From contig CACZPA010000052.1 of assembly GCA_902782895.1 (NCBI GenBank), positions 1 through 5,772 on the forward strand: a DNA stretch of 5,772 nucleotides. Reading direction: 5' to 3'. This stretch comes from an uncultured Eubacteriales bacterium (GTDB lineage: Bacteria; Bacillota; Clostridia; Lachnospirales; Bianqueaceae). The position numbers and the translations under genes are program-made. This document shows positions 1 to 5,638 of the stretch, piece by piece; position 1 is the stretch's first letter, and each line of letters starts with the position of its first letter. The notes below the pieces were generated by a model. It saw only the letters and a list, made by a program, of their open reading frames with translations, was not told where the DNA came from and did not search any database.

Positions 1-1
1 G

Positions 2-3000
2 GCCGGGGCCTATGACAATCTGCGCCTTTACGATCCCGACGGCACGGTGCTTTTCCCGGCGAAAGATCCCGTCTTCTACAGCGCGCAGGCCCGCGGCGGC
101 GCCCTGGAGGAGTCAAGGCTTCGGATCCTGCGCAGGATCCGCGAGGGCAGCTGCAAAACCGTTGTCACGACGATCGACGCGCTCTTTGACCGCCTTATGC
201 CGCCTGAGGTTTTCTACGGCGCGGTGATCCGCAGGAAGGTCGGCGAGGAGCTGCCGCCCGAGGAAGCGGCGGAGAGGCTGACCGCCCTTGGCTACGAGCG
301 CGAGGACCAGATCACGCACGCGGGACAGTTCGCGATGCGCGGCGGCATCATTGACGTTTTTCCCGTCTCCGGCGATCCGGCCATCCGAATCGAGCTGTGG
401 GGCGATGAAATTGACTCGATCCGCCTGCTCGACACCGAGACGCAGCGCTCCGGCGCGCGGATCCTGGAATTCACGATAGACCCCGCGCGGGAGATTTTCG
501 CCGGCGCGGCCCTGACCGAGCGGGTCCGCAAAGAGGTTCAGGACGACACCGAGCGGGCCGCCAAGGCTTTCCTGAAGAGCAATAAAACCGAAGAATACGA
601 CAGAATCCGCCAGATGACGGAGTCGTTTTTGTACCGGATTTCCGGCTCGGGCTCGTACGCGCTCGACGCCTACATTCCCTATTATTACCCGGAGAGCGCG
701 AATCTGCTCGATTACATGCCGGAGAGCACCATCGTCGTGCTGGAGGAGCCGGCGCGAATCCGTGAAAAGGCCCGGATCTTCAGCCAGGAGTCCGCGCAGA
801 ATCTGCAGACACGCCTGGAGAAAGGCTACATCCTCGCGCGGCAGTGCGGGATTTATCCGGAATTTGAGGAGATCGCGGCCGGTCTGCAGCGCCACCCCGG
901 CCTCTATGTGTGCGGCCTGATCGCGGCCAATCAGCAGATATTCCCGATCCAGGAGCTGCTCTCCGTATCCAGCCATTCGATCAACGTCCTGCCATCCGAG
1001 CGCGAGGGCTTCCTTAAGGACCTGAAACGCTTTACCGATGAGGGTTACAGCTGTATCCTGCTCGCGGAGTCTGAGTACCGCGTCCCGGGCATGATCGATT
1101 TTCTGACCGATGAAGAAATCCCTGTCGAACGGCAGCGCGATGCGGATCAAGAGCCGCGTCCGGGCGTCGTCACGATTATGGAAGGGACATTGAAGCAGGG
1201 CTTCACCTGCCCGGCGGCCAAGCTTCTGATCGCGCCGCAGCAGGAAAACACGGCCGCCAAAGCCAAGAGAAAGCGCCGTTTCCGCGTGAAGAACGCGCAG
1301 AAGGTCGGTGCGTTCAGTGACCTGACACCGGGCGATTATGTTGTGCACGAAACCCACGGCGTCGGCATCTATCAAGGCATTGTGCAGCTCGAACAGAACG
1401 GCGCGAGCCATGATTTCTTCAAGATCCAGTACCGCGACAGCGGTGTGCTGTATGTTCCGACGACTTCGCTCGAGCTGCTGCAGCGCTATGTGGGCGGCGA
1501 AGACGCCAAGCCTAAGGTCAACCGGCTGGGCGGGCAGGAGTGGAACCGGACCAAGAACAAGGTCCAGGAATCCGTTTCCAAGCTCGCGGAAAAGCTCGTG
1601 CGCCTTTACGCGGCAAGACAGGGGACCGTCGGGTATGCTTTCTCCCCGGACACCGTCTGGCAGAGAGAATTTGAGGACAGTTTTCCGTTTGAGGAGACGG
1701 ACGACCAGCTTGCCGCGATCGAGGACACCAAGAAGGACATGGAGTCCGACCGGATCATGGACAGGCTGATCTGCGGCGACGTCGGCTACGGCAAAACGGA
1801 GATCGCGATCCGGGCGGCTTTTAAGGCCGTGCAGGACAACAAACAGGTCGCGGTGCTCGCACCGACGACGATTCTCGCCCAGCAGCATTTCAACACCTTC
1901 AGTTCGCGGATGCACGAATACCCCGTCAAGATCGGGATCCTGTCGCGTTTCAGCACGCCGAAGCAGCGTAAAGAAGCGCTTGCAGGCATCGCGGACGGCA
2001 GCATGGACATTCTGATCGGCACACACCGGATCCTGTCCAAGGACGTTCGTTTCAAGAATCTTGGACTGCTCGTCGTCGACGAAGAGCAGCGTTTTGGCGT
2101 GACGCATAAAGAGAAAATCAAAGAACTGCAGAAAAGCGTGGACGTGCTGACGCTGACCGCGACGCCGATCCCGCGCACGCTTCACATGAGCCTTTCCGGC
2201 ATACGCGACATGAGCGTACTGGAAGAGCCGCCGGAGGAGCGCCAGCCCGTACAGACTTTTGTCATGGAGGAAGACGAGGACATCATCCGCGAGGCCATAT
2301 ATCGCGAAATCGGCCGCGGCGGGCAGGTCTTCTTCCTGTCGAACCGCGTTCAGGGCATCGAAGAACAGCTTGCCCGGCTGCGCAAGCTCGTCCCGGAGGC
2401 GAGGATGGAGGCCGCGCACGGCCAGATGCAGGAGCGGGAGCTTGAGAACGTCATGATGACTTTCATACAGGGCGAAATCGACGTTCTGGTCTGCACGACC
2501 ATCATCGAGACGGGCCTGGACATCCCGAACGCGAACACGATCCTGATCATGAACGCGGATACGATGGGGCTCTCGCAGCTCTATCAGCTGCGCGGACGCG
2601 TCGGGCGCTCCAGCCGGCTCGCCTACGCGTACTTCATGTATTCGCGCGACAAAGTGCTGAACGAAGCAGCGGAGAAAAGGCTCGAGGCGATCGGTGAGTT
2701 CACCGAGTTCGGGTCGGGTTTCCGCATCGCGATGCGCGACCTGGAGATCCGCGGCGCCGGCAACGTGCTCGGTGCGGAGCAGCATGGCCATATGGGCGCG
2801 GTCGGTTACGATCTGTACTGCAAGATGCTGCGCGAGGCGATGGATATTCTGAAGGACGAGCCTGTGCGGCCGACGTTTGAGACGACGATGAAGGTCCGGG
2901 TCGACGCGTATATTCCGGACAGTTATATCAGCAGCGGTTCGCAGAAGCTGGAAGTGTATAAAAAAATCGCCGCGATCGCGGGCGAAGACGATTATCTGGA

Positions 3001-3424
3001 CATGCAGGAGGAGCTGCTGGACCGCTACTCGGATATGCCGGCCTGCGTCGGAAACCTGCTTGATATCAGCTTCCTGAAGTATCTGGCGAACGGCCTCGGG
3101 GCGGACAGTCTTGAAGAGGACGGATTCGAGATGAAACTGCATTTCAGGACCGACGCGCCGATCGATTACGGGAAGCTTGCGAAAATCCTCGCGCCGATGA
3201 GCCGCGAAGCCCGGATCATCCCGAAACAGGACACCGTGACCGTCCGGATTCCGTTCCATACGGAGACTGTCGACAAGGATTCGGTGCGGCTGACAAGGAT
3301 CCGCAAGATCCTCGAACGGATCGCGGAGGCGCGGATCGAAGAGGTCCGGCCGGATAACAGCGCGGGCTCGGCGGACGCAGGCACAGGCGCGAAGAGCAAG
3401 GAGGACAGCCATGCTGCGGGGTAA
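2..3424 (+). CDS. mfd: Transcription-repair coupling factor Mfd, 5'-truncated by the window edge
   Basis: Mfd is a cytoplasmic DNA translocase that pushes stalled RNA polymerase off damaged DNA and recruits UvrA for nucleotide excision repair. The frame is open from base 2, so the GTG at 47 is an internal valine. 1140 residues are visible, and comparison with B. subtilis Mfd (1177 aa, from memory) suggests 60-70 are missing. Residue numbers count from base 2. The UvrB-like N-terminal part includes RGGIIDVFP (113-121). The RNA-polymerase-interaction domain starts at GDYVVHETHGVGIY (444-457). Translocase motifs are Walker A GDVGYGKT (592-599), motif Ia APTT (620-623), DEEQ box (693-696), TATP (719-722), TTIIETGLDIPN (832-843) and QLRGRVGR (862-869). 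The C-terminal UvrA-regulating domain follows, around DAYIP (968-972). The last 30 or so residues are a low-complexity tail. All catalytic motifs are intact. The gene overlaps the next one by 14 bases. Identification is secure. Confidence 0.98.
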   Translation, partial: AGAYDNLRLYDPDGTVLFPAKDPVFYSAQARGGALEESRLRILRRIREGSCKTVVTTIDALFDRLMPPEVFYGAVIRRKVGEELPPEEAAERLTALGYEREDQITHAGQFAMRGGIIDVFPVSGDPAIRIELWGDEIDSIRLLDTETQRSGARILEFTIDPAREIFAGAALTERVRKEVQDDTERAAKAFLKSNKTEEYDRIRQMTESFLYRISGSGSYALDAYIPYYYPESANLLDYMPESTIVVLEEPARIREKARIFSQESAQNLQTRLEKGYILARQCGIYPEFEEIAAGLQRHPGLYVCGLIAANQQIFPIQELLSVSSHSINVLPSEREGFLKDLKRFTDEGYSCILLAESEYRVPGMIDFLTDEEIPVERQRDADQEPRPGVVTIMEGTLKQGFTCPAAKLLIAPQQENTAAKAKRKRRFRVKNAQKVGAFSDLTPGDYVVHETHGVGIYQGIVQLEQNGASHDFFKIQYRDSGVLYVPTTSLELLQRYVGGEDAKPKVNRLGGQEWNRTKNKVQESVSKLAEKLVRLYAARQGTVGYAFSPDTVWQREFEDSFPFEETDDQLAAIEDTKKDMESDRIMDRLICGDVGYGKTEIAIRAAFKAVQDNKQVAVLAPTTILAQQHFNTFSSRMHEYPVKIGILSRFSTPKQRKEALAGIADGSMDILIGTHRILSKDVRFKNLGLLVVDEEQRFGVTHKEKIKELQKSVDVLTLTATPIPRTLHMSLSGIRDMSVLEEPPEERQPVQTFVMEEDEDIIREAIYREIGRGGQVFFLSNRVQGIEEQLARLRKLVPEARMEAAHGQMQERELENVMMTFIQGEIDVLVCTTIIETGLDIPNANTILIMNADTMGLSQLYQLRGRVGRSSRLAYAYFMYSRDKVLNEAAEKRLEAIGEFTEFGSGFRIAMRDLEIRGAGNVLGAEQHGHMGAVGYDLYCKMLREAMDILKDEPVRPTFETTMKVRVDAYIPDSYISSGSQKLEVYKKIAAIAGEDDYLDMQEELLDRYSDMPACVGNLLDISFLKYLANGLGADSLEEDGFEMKLHFRTDAPIDYGKLAKILAPMSREARIIPKQDTVTVRIPFHTETVDKDSVRLTRIRKILERIAEARIEEVRPDNSAGSADAGTGAKSKEDSHAAG
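3398..3405 (+). promoter_or_regulatory. Ribosome binding site of the lipoprotein gene, inside mfd
   Basis: AAGGAGGA lies within the last codons of mfd, with 6 bases between GGAGG and the ATG at 3411. It is a near-perfect match to the 16S anti-Shine-Dalgarno sequence. It fixes the start of the lipoprotein gene and points to translational coupling with mfd. Confidence 0.85.
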
Positions 3425-4649
3425 GGCGCGAGCGGTCGGCAGAGTCACGAGCAGCCGCGCTGCGGTCGAGCATATTGCCCGCGATCGCGGCGCAGGCAGA
3501 CATTTTACTGCAGCCGGCCGGCTCCGTAAGCGGTTTGCTGCGATCTGCCTGGCGCTTGTCATCGCGGCCGCGGGAGGACTTTCCACGGCGGGACTGGCCG
3601 GCTGCCGGGCGATAAAGGCGGAGAAGCCGGTGCTCGAGGTCGGGTCGCAGGAGATCTACGCACCTCAGGCGAGGCTGTATCTTTTGCTGTGCCTGGAGGC
3701 CTATGAAAGCGAGGCAGGCGCGAGCATCTGGCAGATGAAGGTGGGCGGCAGGGACGCATATGACGCGGCCTGCGAGGCGGCCTACGCGTCGATGCTGCGG
3801 TCGCGGACCGTACTGGAGCAGATGCGGAGCGCGCAGAAAGCTCTGACCGATGACGATAACGCGCGGATCGCAGAGGCTTTCACGGCGCTGCAGGAGAAGG
3901 TCGGGACAGAAAAGCTCGCCGCCTACGGCATCACGGATGAGCTGGCGCTGCAGTACCTGCAGGAAGACTATCTTGTCGCGCGATTCATCGCGCAGATGTC
4001 GTACATTCCAGACGCTGAAGAGGTGGAACGGCAGCTTGCGGAGACTTTTGTCTGGTATGAAAACCTGGACGTCGCGGACTACATGCAGCGTATCCAGATG
4101 GACGCGGTTTTCCTCTATTCGGGACAGTTCCTGGACGGGGAATGGATCCCTTATTCACAGGAAATGCGGGAGAGTCAGATGCAAAAAGCCCAGGAAGCTT
4201 ACGAAAAGCTTGTGCTGGGCGAGTCTTTCGAGGATGTGCGCGCGGAGTATTCGGAGCTTTCGATGGTCGGCGAAAAGGCGCCGTGCTTTACGGCGGGACT
4301 GATCCAGTGCGGCGGCCGGAACCTCTATTACAAAGGCCAGCTCGAGCGCGACCTGTGGGAGAGCGTTTTCCGCGTGCCGGCGGGACAGTTCTCCAGGGTT
4401 CTGGAGACCGATACGGGCTATGTGATCGTTCAGGCGATCAGCTACCCGGCCGCGACCGATTCGGACCTGCAGGCCTACGCCGGCAAACTCGACGCGATCC
4501 GGGAGGAGTACCGCGAGCGGATCACGCGGGAACTCGCCGCGCAGGGCATCGAGGATCTGATCCGCGACTGGCAGCAGGAAGAGACCGTGCAGCTGGACGA
4601 AGACGCCTGGCGGCAGATCACGGAGCAGATGATGGGCGAGATCAGGTGA
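3411..4649 (+). CDS. Lipoprotein with PrsA/SurA-type foldase architecture and a degenerate parvulin domain
   Basis: 412 residues, predicted to be exported and lipid-anchored outside the membrane as a folding factor. The hydrophobic core (about residues 42-61) ends in lipobox LAGC with Cys65 as the lipidation site. The basic segment before it is unusually long (about 40 residues), yet no ATG, GTG or TTG occurs in frame between 3411 and the lipobox, and the ribosome site fits 3411. Residues 74-215 are a helical SurA-N-like segment. Residues 225-345 resemble a parvulin prolyl isomerase: helix AQEAYEKLVLGESFEDVRAE, then VFRVPAGQFSRVLETDTGYV. The usual catalytic histidines are not seen: the HIL position reads DAVFLY (231-236) and the GYHII position reads GYVIV (336-340). 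It may be a chaperone rather than an isomerase. A PPIase-like lipoprotein after mfd is common in Clostridia. Family fairly sure, activity doubtful. Confidence 0.85.
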   Translation: MLRGKARAVGRVTSSRAAVEHIARDRGAGRHFTAAGRLRKRFAAICLALVIAAAGGLSTAGLAGCRAIKAEKPVLEVGSQEIYAPQARLYLLLCLEAYESEAGASIWQMKVGGRDAYDAACEAAYASMLRSRTVLEQMRSAQKALTDDDNARIAEAFTALQEKVGTEKLAAYGITDELALQYLQEDYLVARFIAQMSYIPDAEEVERQLAETFVWYENLDVADYMQRIQMDAVFLYSGQFLDGEWIPYSQEMRESQMQKAQEAYEKLVLGESFEDVRAEYSELSMVGEKAPCFTAGLIQCGGRNLYYKGQLERDLWESVFRVPAGQFSRVLETDTGYVIVQAISYPAATDSDLQAYAGKLDAIREEYRERITRELAAQGIEDLIRDWQQEETVQLDEDAWRQITEQMMGEIR

Positions 4650-4655
4650 GGCGGT

Positions 4656-4898
4656 TTACGGCAGAATCCGGTACATCTCCTTCGCGTCGTCCTTGCGGAC
4701 GGTTTCCGCAATCGAGAGGATCTCTGCTTTGAGAACACCGCTGCCAAGCGCGATTTCCAGCACATCGCCGGCCTTGACGACGGTGCCGGCCTTCGCGACT
4801 TTGCCATTGACCTGGACCCGCCCGGCGTCGCAGGCTTCGTTCGCAACTGTGCGACGCTTGATCAGACGGGACACTTTTAAGTATTTATCGAGACGCAT
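4656..4898 (-). CDS. rqcP: RqcP (YabO), S4-domain ribosome quality control protein
   Basis: 80 residues, cytoplasmic, nearly all one S4 RNA-binding domain. The start MRLDKYLKVSRLIKRR is almost identical to B. subtilis YabO, now RqcP. The RNA-contacting residues Arg2, Asp4 and Arg16 known from that family are present, followed by the S4 turn AGRVQVNGKVAKAGTVVKAGD (about residues 25-45). RqcP binds obstructed 50S subunits carrying peptidyl-tRNA and works with RqcH, which is not in this window, to add C-terminal alanine tails that mark stalled chains for degradation. The length is slightly below the 86 residues of the B. subtilis protein. The start is supported by AAGGAGGTAA at 4904-4913, with 8 bases between GGAGG and ATG. 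The gene lies downstream of hup on the same strand, beyond a strong terminator, and converges on the lipoprotein gene with a 6-base gap. The plain family alternative is another S4/Hsp15-like protein, but the N-terminus argues for RqcP. Confidence 0.92.
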   Translation of the reverse strand: MRLDKYLKVSRLIKRRTVANEACDAGRVQVNGKVAKAGTVVKAGDVLEIALGSGVLKAEILSIAETVRKDDAKEMYRILP

Positions 4899-4903
4899 AT
4901 TTG

Positions 4904-4913
4904 TTACCTCCTT
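4904..4913 (-). promoter_or_regulatory. Ribosome binding site of rqcP
   Basis: Read on the minus strand this is AAGGAGGTAA, close to a full match to the anti-Shine-Dalgarno sequence, with 8 bases between GGAGG and the ATG at 4898. It supports efficient translation once rqcP is transcribed. Confidence 0.8.
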
Positions 4914-5002
4914 GCCGCGCTGCAGCCGCCAACACGGCGAAAGCCGCGGATAAAATGTTTACGGCGAATGCCGCAGCATATCATGACGGCGGCCCCTGCC
5001 GC

Positions 5003-5043
5003 TTATAAGAAAAGGCCCTTTGGAATCGGATTCCAAGGGGCCT
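5003..5043 (-). terminator. Rho-independent terminator of hup
   Basis: On the minus strand, 20 bases after the hup stop, two 15-base arms (5029-5043 and 5013-5027) pair with a single C-A mismatch around a very tight centre. They are followed by the T-rich tract TTTTCTTAT. Stem strength and U tract make this a convincing intrinsic terminator. On the plus strand the following bases (TGTCTGTATCTTC) are only moderately T-rich, so it acts mainly on hup transcripts. It stands between hup and rqcP. Confidence 0.92.
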
Positions 5044-5063
5044 GTCTGTATCTTCAGAAAAAA

Positions 5064-5342
5064 TTATTTCTTGTTAACGGAATCCTTCAGAGCCTTGCCA
5101 GCCTTGAACTTCGGGGTCTTAGCTGCCGGAATCTTGATGGCTTCCTTGGTACGCGGGTTGATGCCGGTACGAGCGGGGCGCTTGCCAACTTCGAATGTTC
5201 CGAATCCAACGAGCTGAACCTTTCCACCCTTCTTAAGCTCAGCGGTAACAACCTCCTCAAATGTCTTAACAAACAGCTCGGCGTCTTTCTTCTTGACGTC
5301 CATGCTGGCAGCCAGAGCTGCAACAAGTTCTGCCTTGTTCAT
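5064..5342 (-). CDS. hup: HU-family nucleoid DNA-binding protein
   Basis: 92 residues, the usual HU length. HU is an abundant dimeric protein that binds and bends DNA with little sequence preference and compacts the nucleoid. The helical N-terminus (MNKAELVAAL) forms the dimer body. The family signature GFGTFEVGKRPARTGINPRT is at residues 46-65, and the beta-arm carries Pro63, the residue that intercalates into DNA. The C-terminal part is lysine-rich. An in-frame TTG at 5348 would add two residues, but GGAGG (5351-5355) is 8 bases from the ATG at 5342 and only 2 from the TTG, so the ATG is chosen. MNK is also the usual HU beginning. Codons favour GCT, GTT, GGA and AAG, unlike the GCG/GTC/GGC-rich mfd, as expected for a highly expressed gene. 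The promoter is at 5413-5441 and the terminator at 5003-5043. HU versus IHF: no IHF hallmarks seen, and HU is the norm in Firmicutes. Confidence 0.97.
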   Translation of the reverse strand: MNKAELVAALAASMDVKKKDAELFVKTFEEVVTAELKKGGKVQLVGFGTFEVGKRPARTGINPRTKEAIKIPAAKTPKFKAGKALKDSVNKK

Positions 5343-5350
5343 CTTCAAAT

Positions 5351-5356
5351 CCTCCT
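5351..5356 (-). promoter_or_regulatory. Ribosome binding site deciding the hup start
   Basis: Minus-strand AGGAGG, 8 bases from the ATG at 5342 (counting from GGAGG). It rules out the upstream TTG at 5348 as the main start. Confidence 0.85.
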
Positions 5357-5412
5357 AATAATATTTGTATTTCTGCGAACCGGGGAAAGTGTCCCTCCCT
5401 GTTCCTCCTATC

Positions 5413-5441
5413 TTTATACTAATTTTTACGAGCTTTGTCAA
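5413..5441 (-). promoter_or_regulatory. Vegetative (sigma-A type) promoter of hup
   Basis: On the minus strand, a perfect -35 TTGACA (5441-5436), an exact 17-base spacer, then -10 TATAAA (5418-5413, five of six). Transcription should begin near 5405, leaving a leader of about 60 bases whose 5' end is G-rich (GGAGGAACAGGGAGGG, 5408-5393). The near-consensus match agrees with HU being abundant. Confidence 0.88.
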
Positions 5442-5493
5442 GAGTAAAATTAAAAATAATGCGATATTTTAGGCGCTTTTTGAGGTTCATGGG

Positions 5494-5523
5494 TCCTGGG
5501 CGGATCAAAGATCCGTCCCCGGA
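5494..5523. repeat. Imperfect palindrome, possible REP-like element
   Basis: Arms at 5498-5506 and 5510-5518 form a 9-pair stem (one G-T wobble) with an AAA loop. Past a small internal loop, TCC (5494-5496) can pair with GGA (5521-5523). On the minus strand it reads GGGGACGGATCTTTGATCCG. No T-run follows on either strand, so a terminator is unlikely. The GGGGACGG core resembles dispersed palindromes that I recall from Clostridia genomes, some near REP-associated transposases. Only this one copy is in the window. It lies between the two divergent promoters and could alternatively be an operator. Confidence 0.6.
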
Positions 5524-5530
5524 AGAGGTG

Positions 5531-5573
5531 ATTTGTCAAAATTTGTCAAAAATTTCAAAAAATCATCTCAAAA
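5531..5573. repeat. Helically phased A-tracts with a 10-bp tandem repeat, upstream of the plus-strand promoter
   Basis: ATTTGTCAAA occurs twice in tandem (5531-5540 and 5541-5550), followed by a degenerate third unit AATTTCAAAA (5551-5560). A-runs lie at about 5538, 5548, 5557 and 5570, spaced close to one helical turn. Such phasing gives intrinsically curved DNA. Because it ends just before the -35 at 5577, it may act as an UP element or as a binding region for HU or a repressor. The function is inferred. Confidence 0.6.
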
Positions 5574-5576
5574 CAG

Positions 5577-5608
5577 TTGACGAATCCGCCAAAATCCGCT
5601 ATTATAAT
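5577..5608 (+). promoter_or_regulatory. Promoter of the divergent membrane-protein gene
   Basis: -35 TTGACG (5577-5582, five of six). A 17-base spacer leads to TATTAT (5600-5605), which overlaps a perfect TATAAT at 5603-5608 that would need a 20-base spacer. The 17-base pairing is the likelier one. The start of transcription would be near 5612-5615, giving a leader of about 25 bases before the ATG at 5639. Confidence 0.75.
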
Positions 5609-5625
5609 ACAAAATTACCATAGTT

Positions 5626-5630
5626 AGAGG
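5626..5630 (+). promoter_or_regulatory. Weak ribosome binding site of the divergent gene
   Basis: AGAGG, 8 bases before the ATG at 5639. It is a poorer match than the GGAGG sites of the other genes in the window, so translation is probably moderate. Confidence 0.6.
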
Positions 5631-5638
5631 TTTGGGTC

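Noticed and set aside
113..3586. A 1157-codon open frame on the minus strand across all of mfd
   Set aside because: It is a shadow of the GC-rich mfd codons. The translation is rich in Arg, Ala, His, Leu and Asp with no recognisable domain, and mfd itself is unmistakable.
4142..4732. A 196-codon plus-strand frame overlapping the lipoprotein gene
   Set aside because: It is a frame-shifted shadow of the lipoprotein coding sequence, with Arg/Gly-rich low-complexity translation and no ribosome site.
4927..4939. Small hairpin CGCC-AACAC-GGCG upstream of rqcP as a regulator
   Set aside because: Only four base pairs in a GC-rich stretch, which is expected by chance.
4655..4975. TTTACGGC repeated at 4655 and 4958, as ends of an inserted element around rqcP
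   Set aside because: The match is only about 8 bases plus scattered identities, and no transposase or target duplication is seen.
4968..5447. A 159-codon plus-strand frame over hup
   Set aside because: It lies opposite the complete HU gene, crosses the terminator and runs into the hup promoter. It has no ribosome site or family resemblance.
5534..5549. Two minus-strand TTGACA hexamers as extra hup promoters
   Set aside because: Neither has a TATAAT-like hexamer at 16-18 bases (ACGGAT and TCTTCC are found instead). They are part of the 10-base A-tract repeat.
5435..5623. A 62-codon plus-strand frame in the control region
   Set aside because: It begins at a TTG with no Shine-Dalgarno sequence, and runs over the hup -35, the hairpin, the A-tracts and the plus-strand promoter. 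These explain the bases better.
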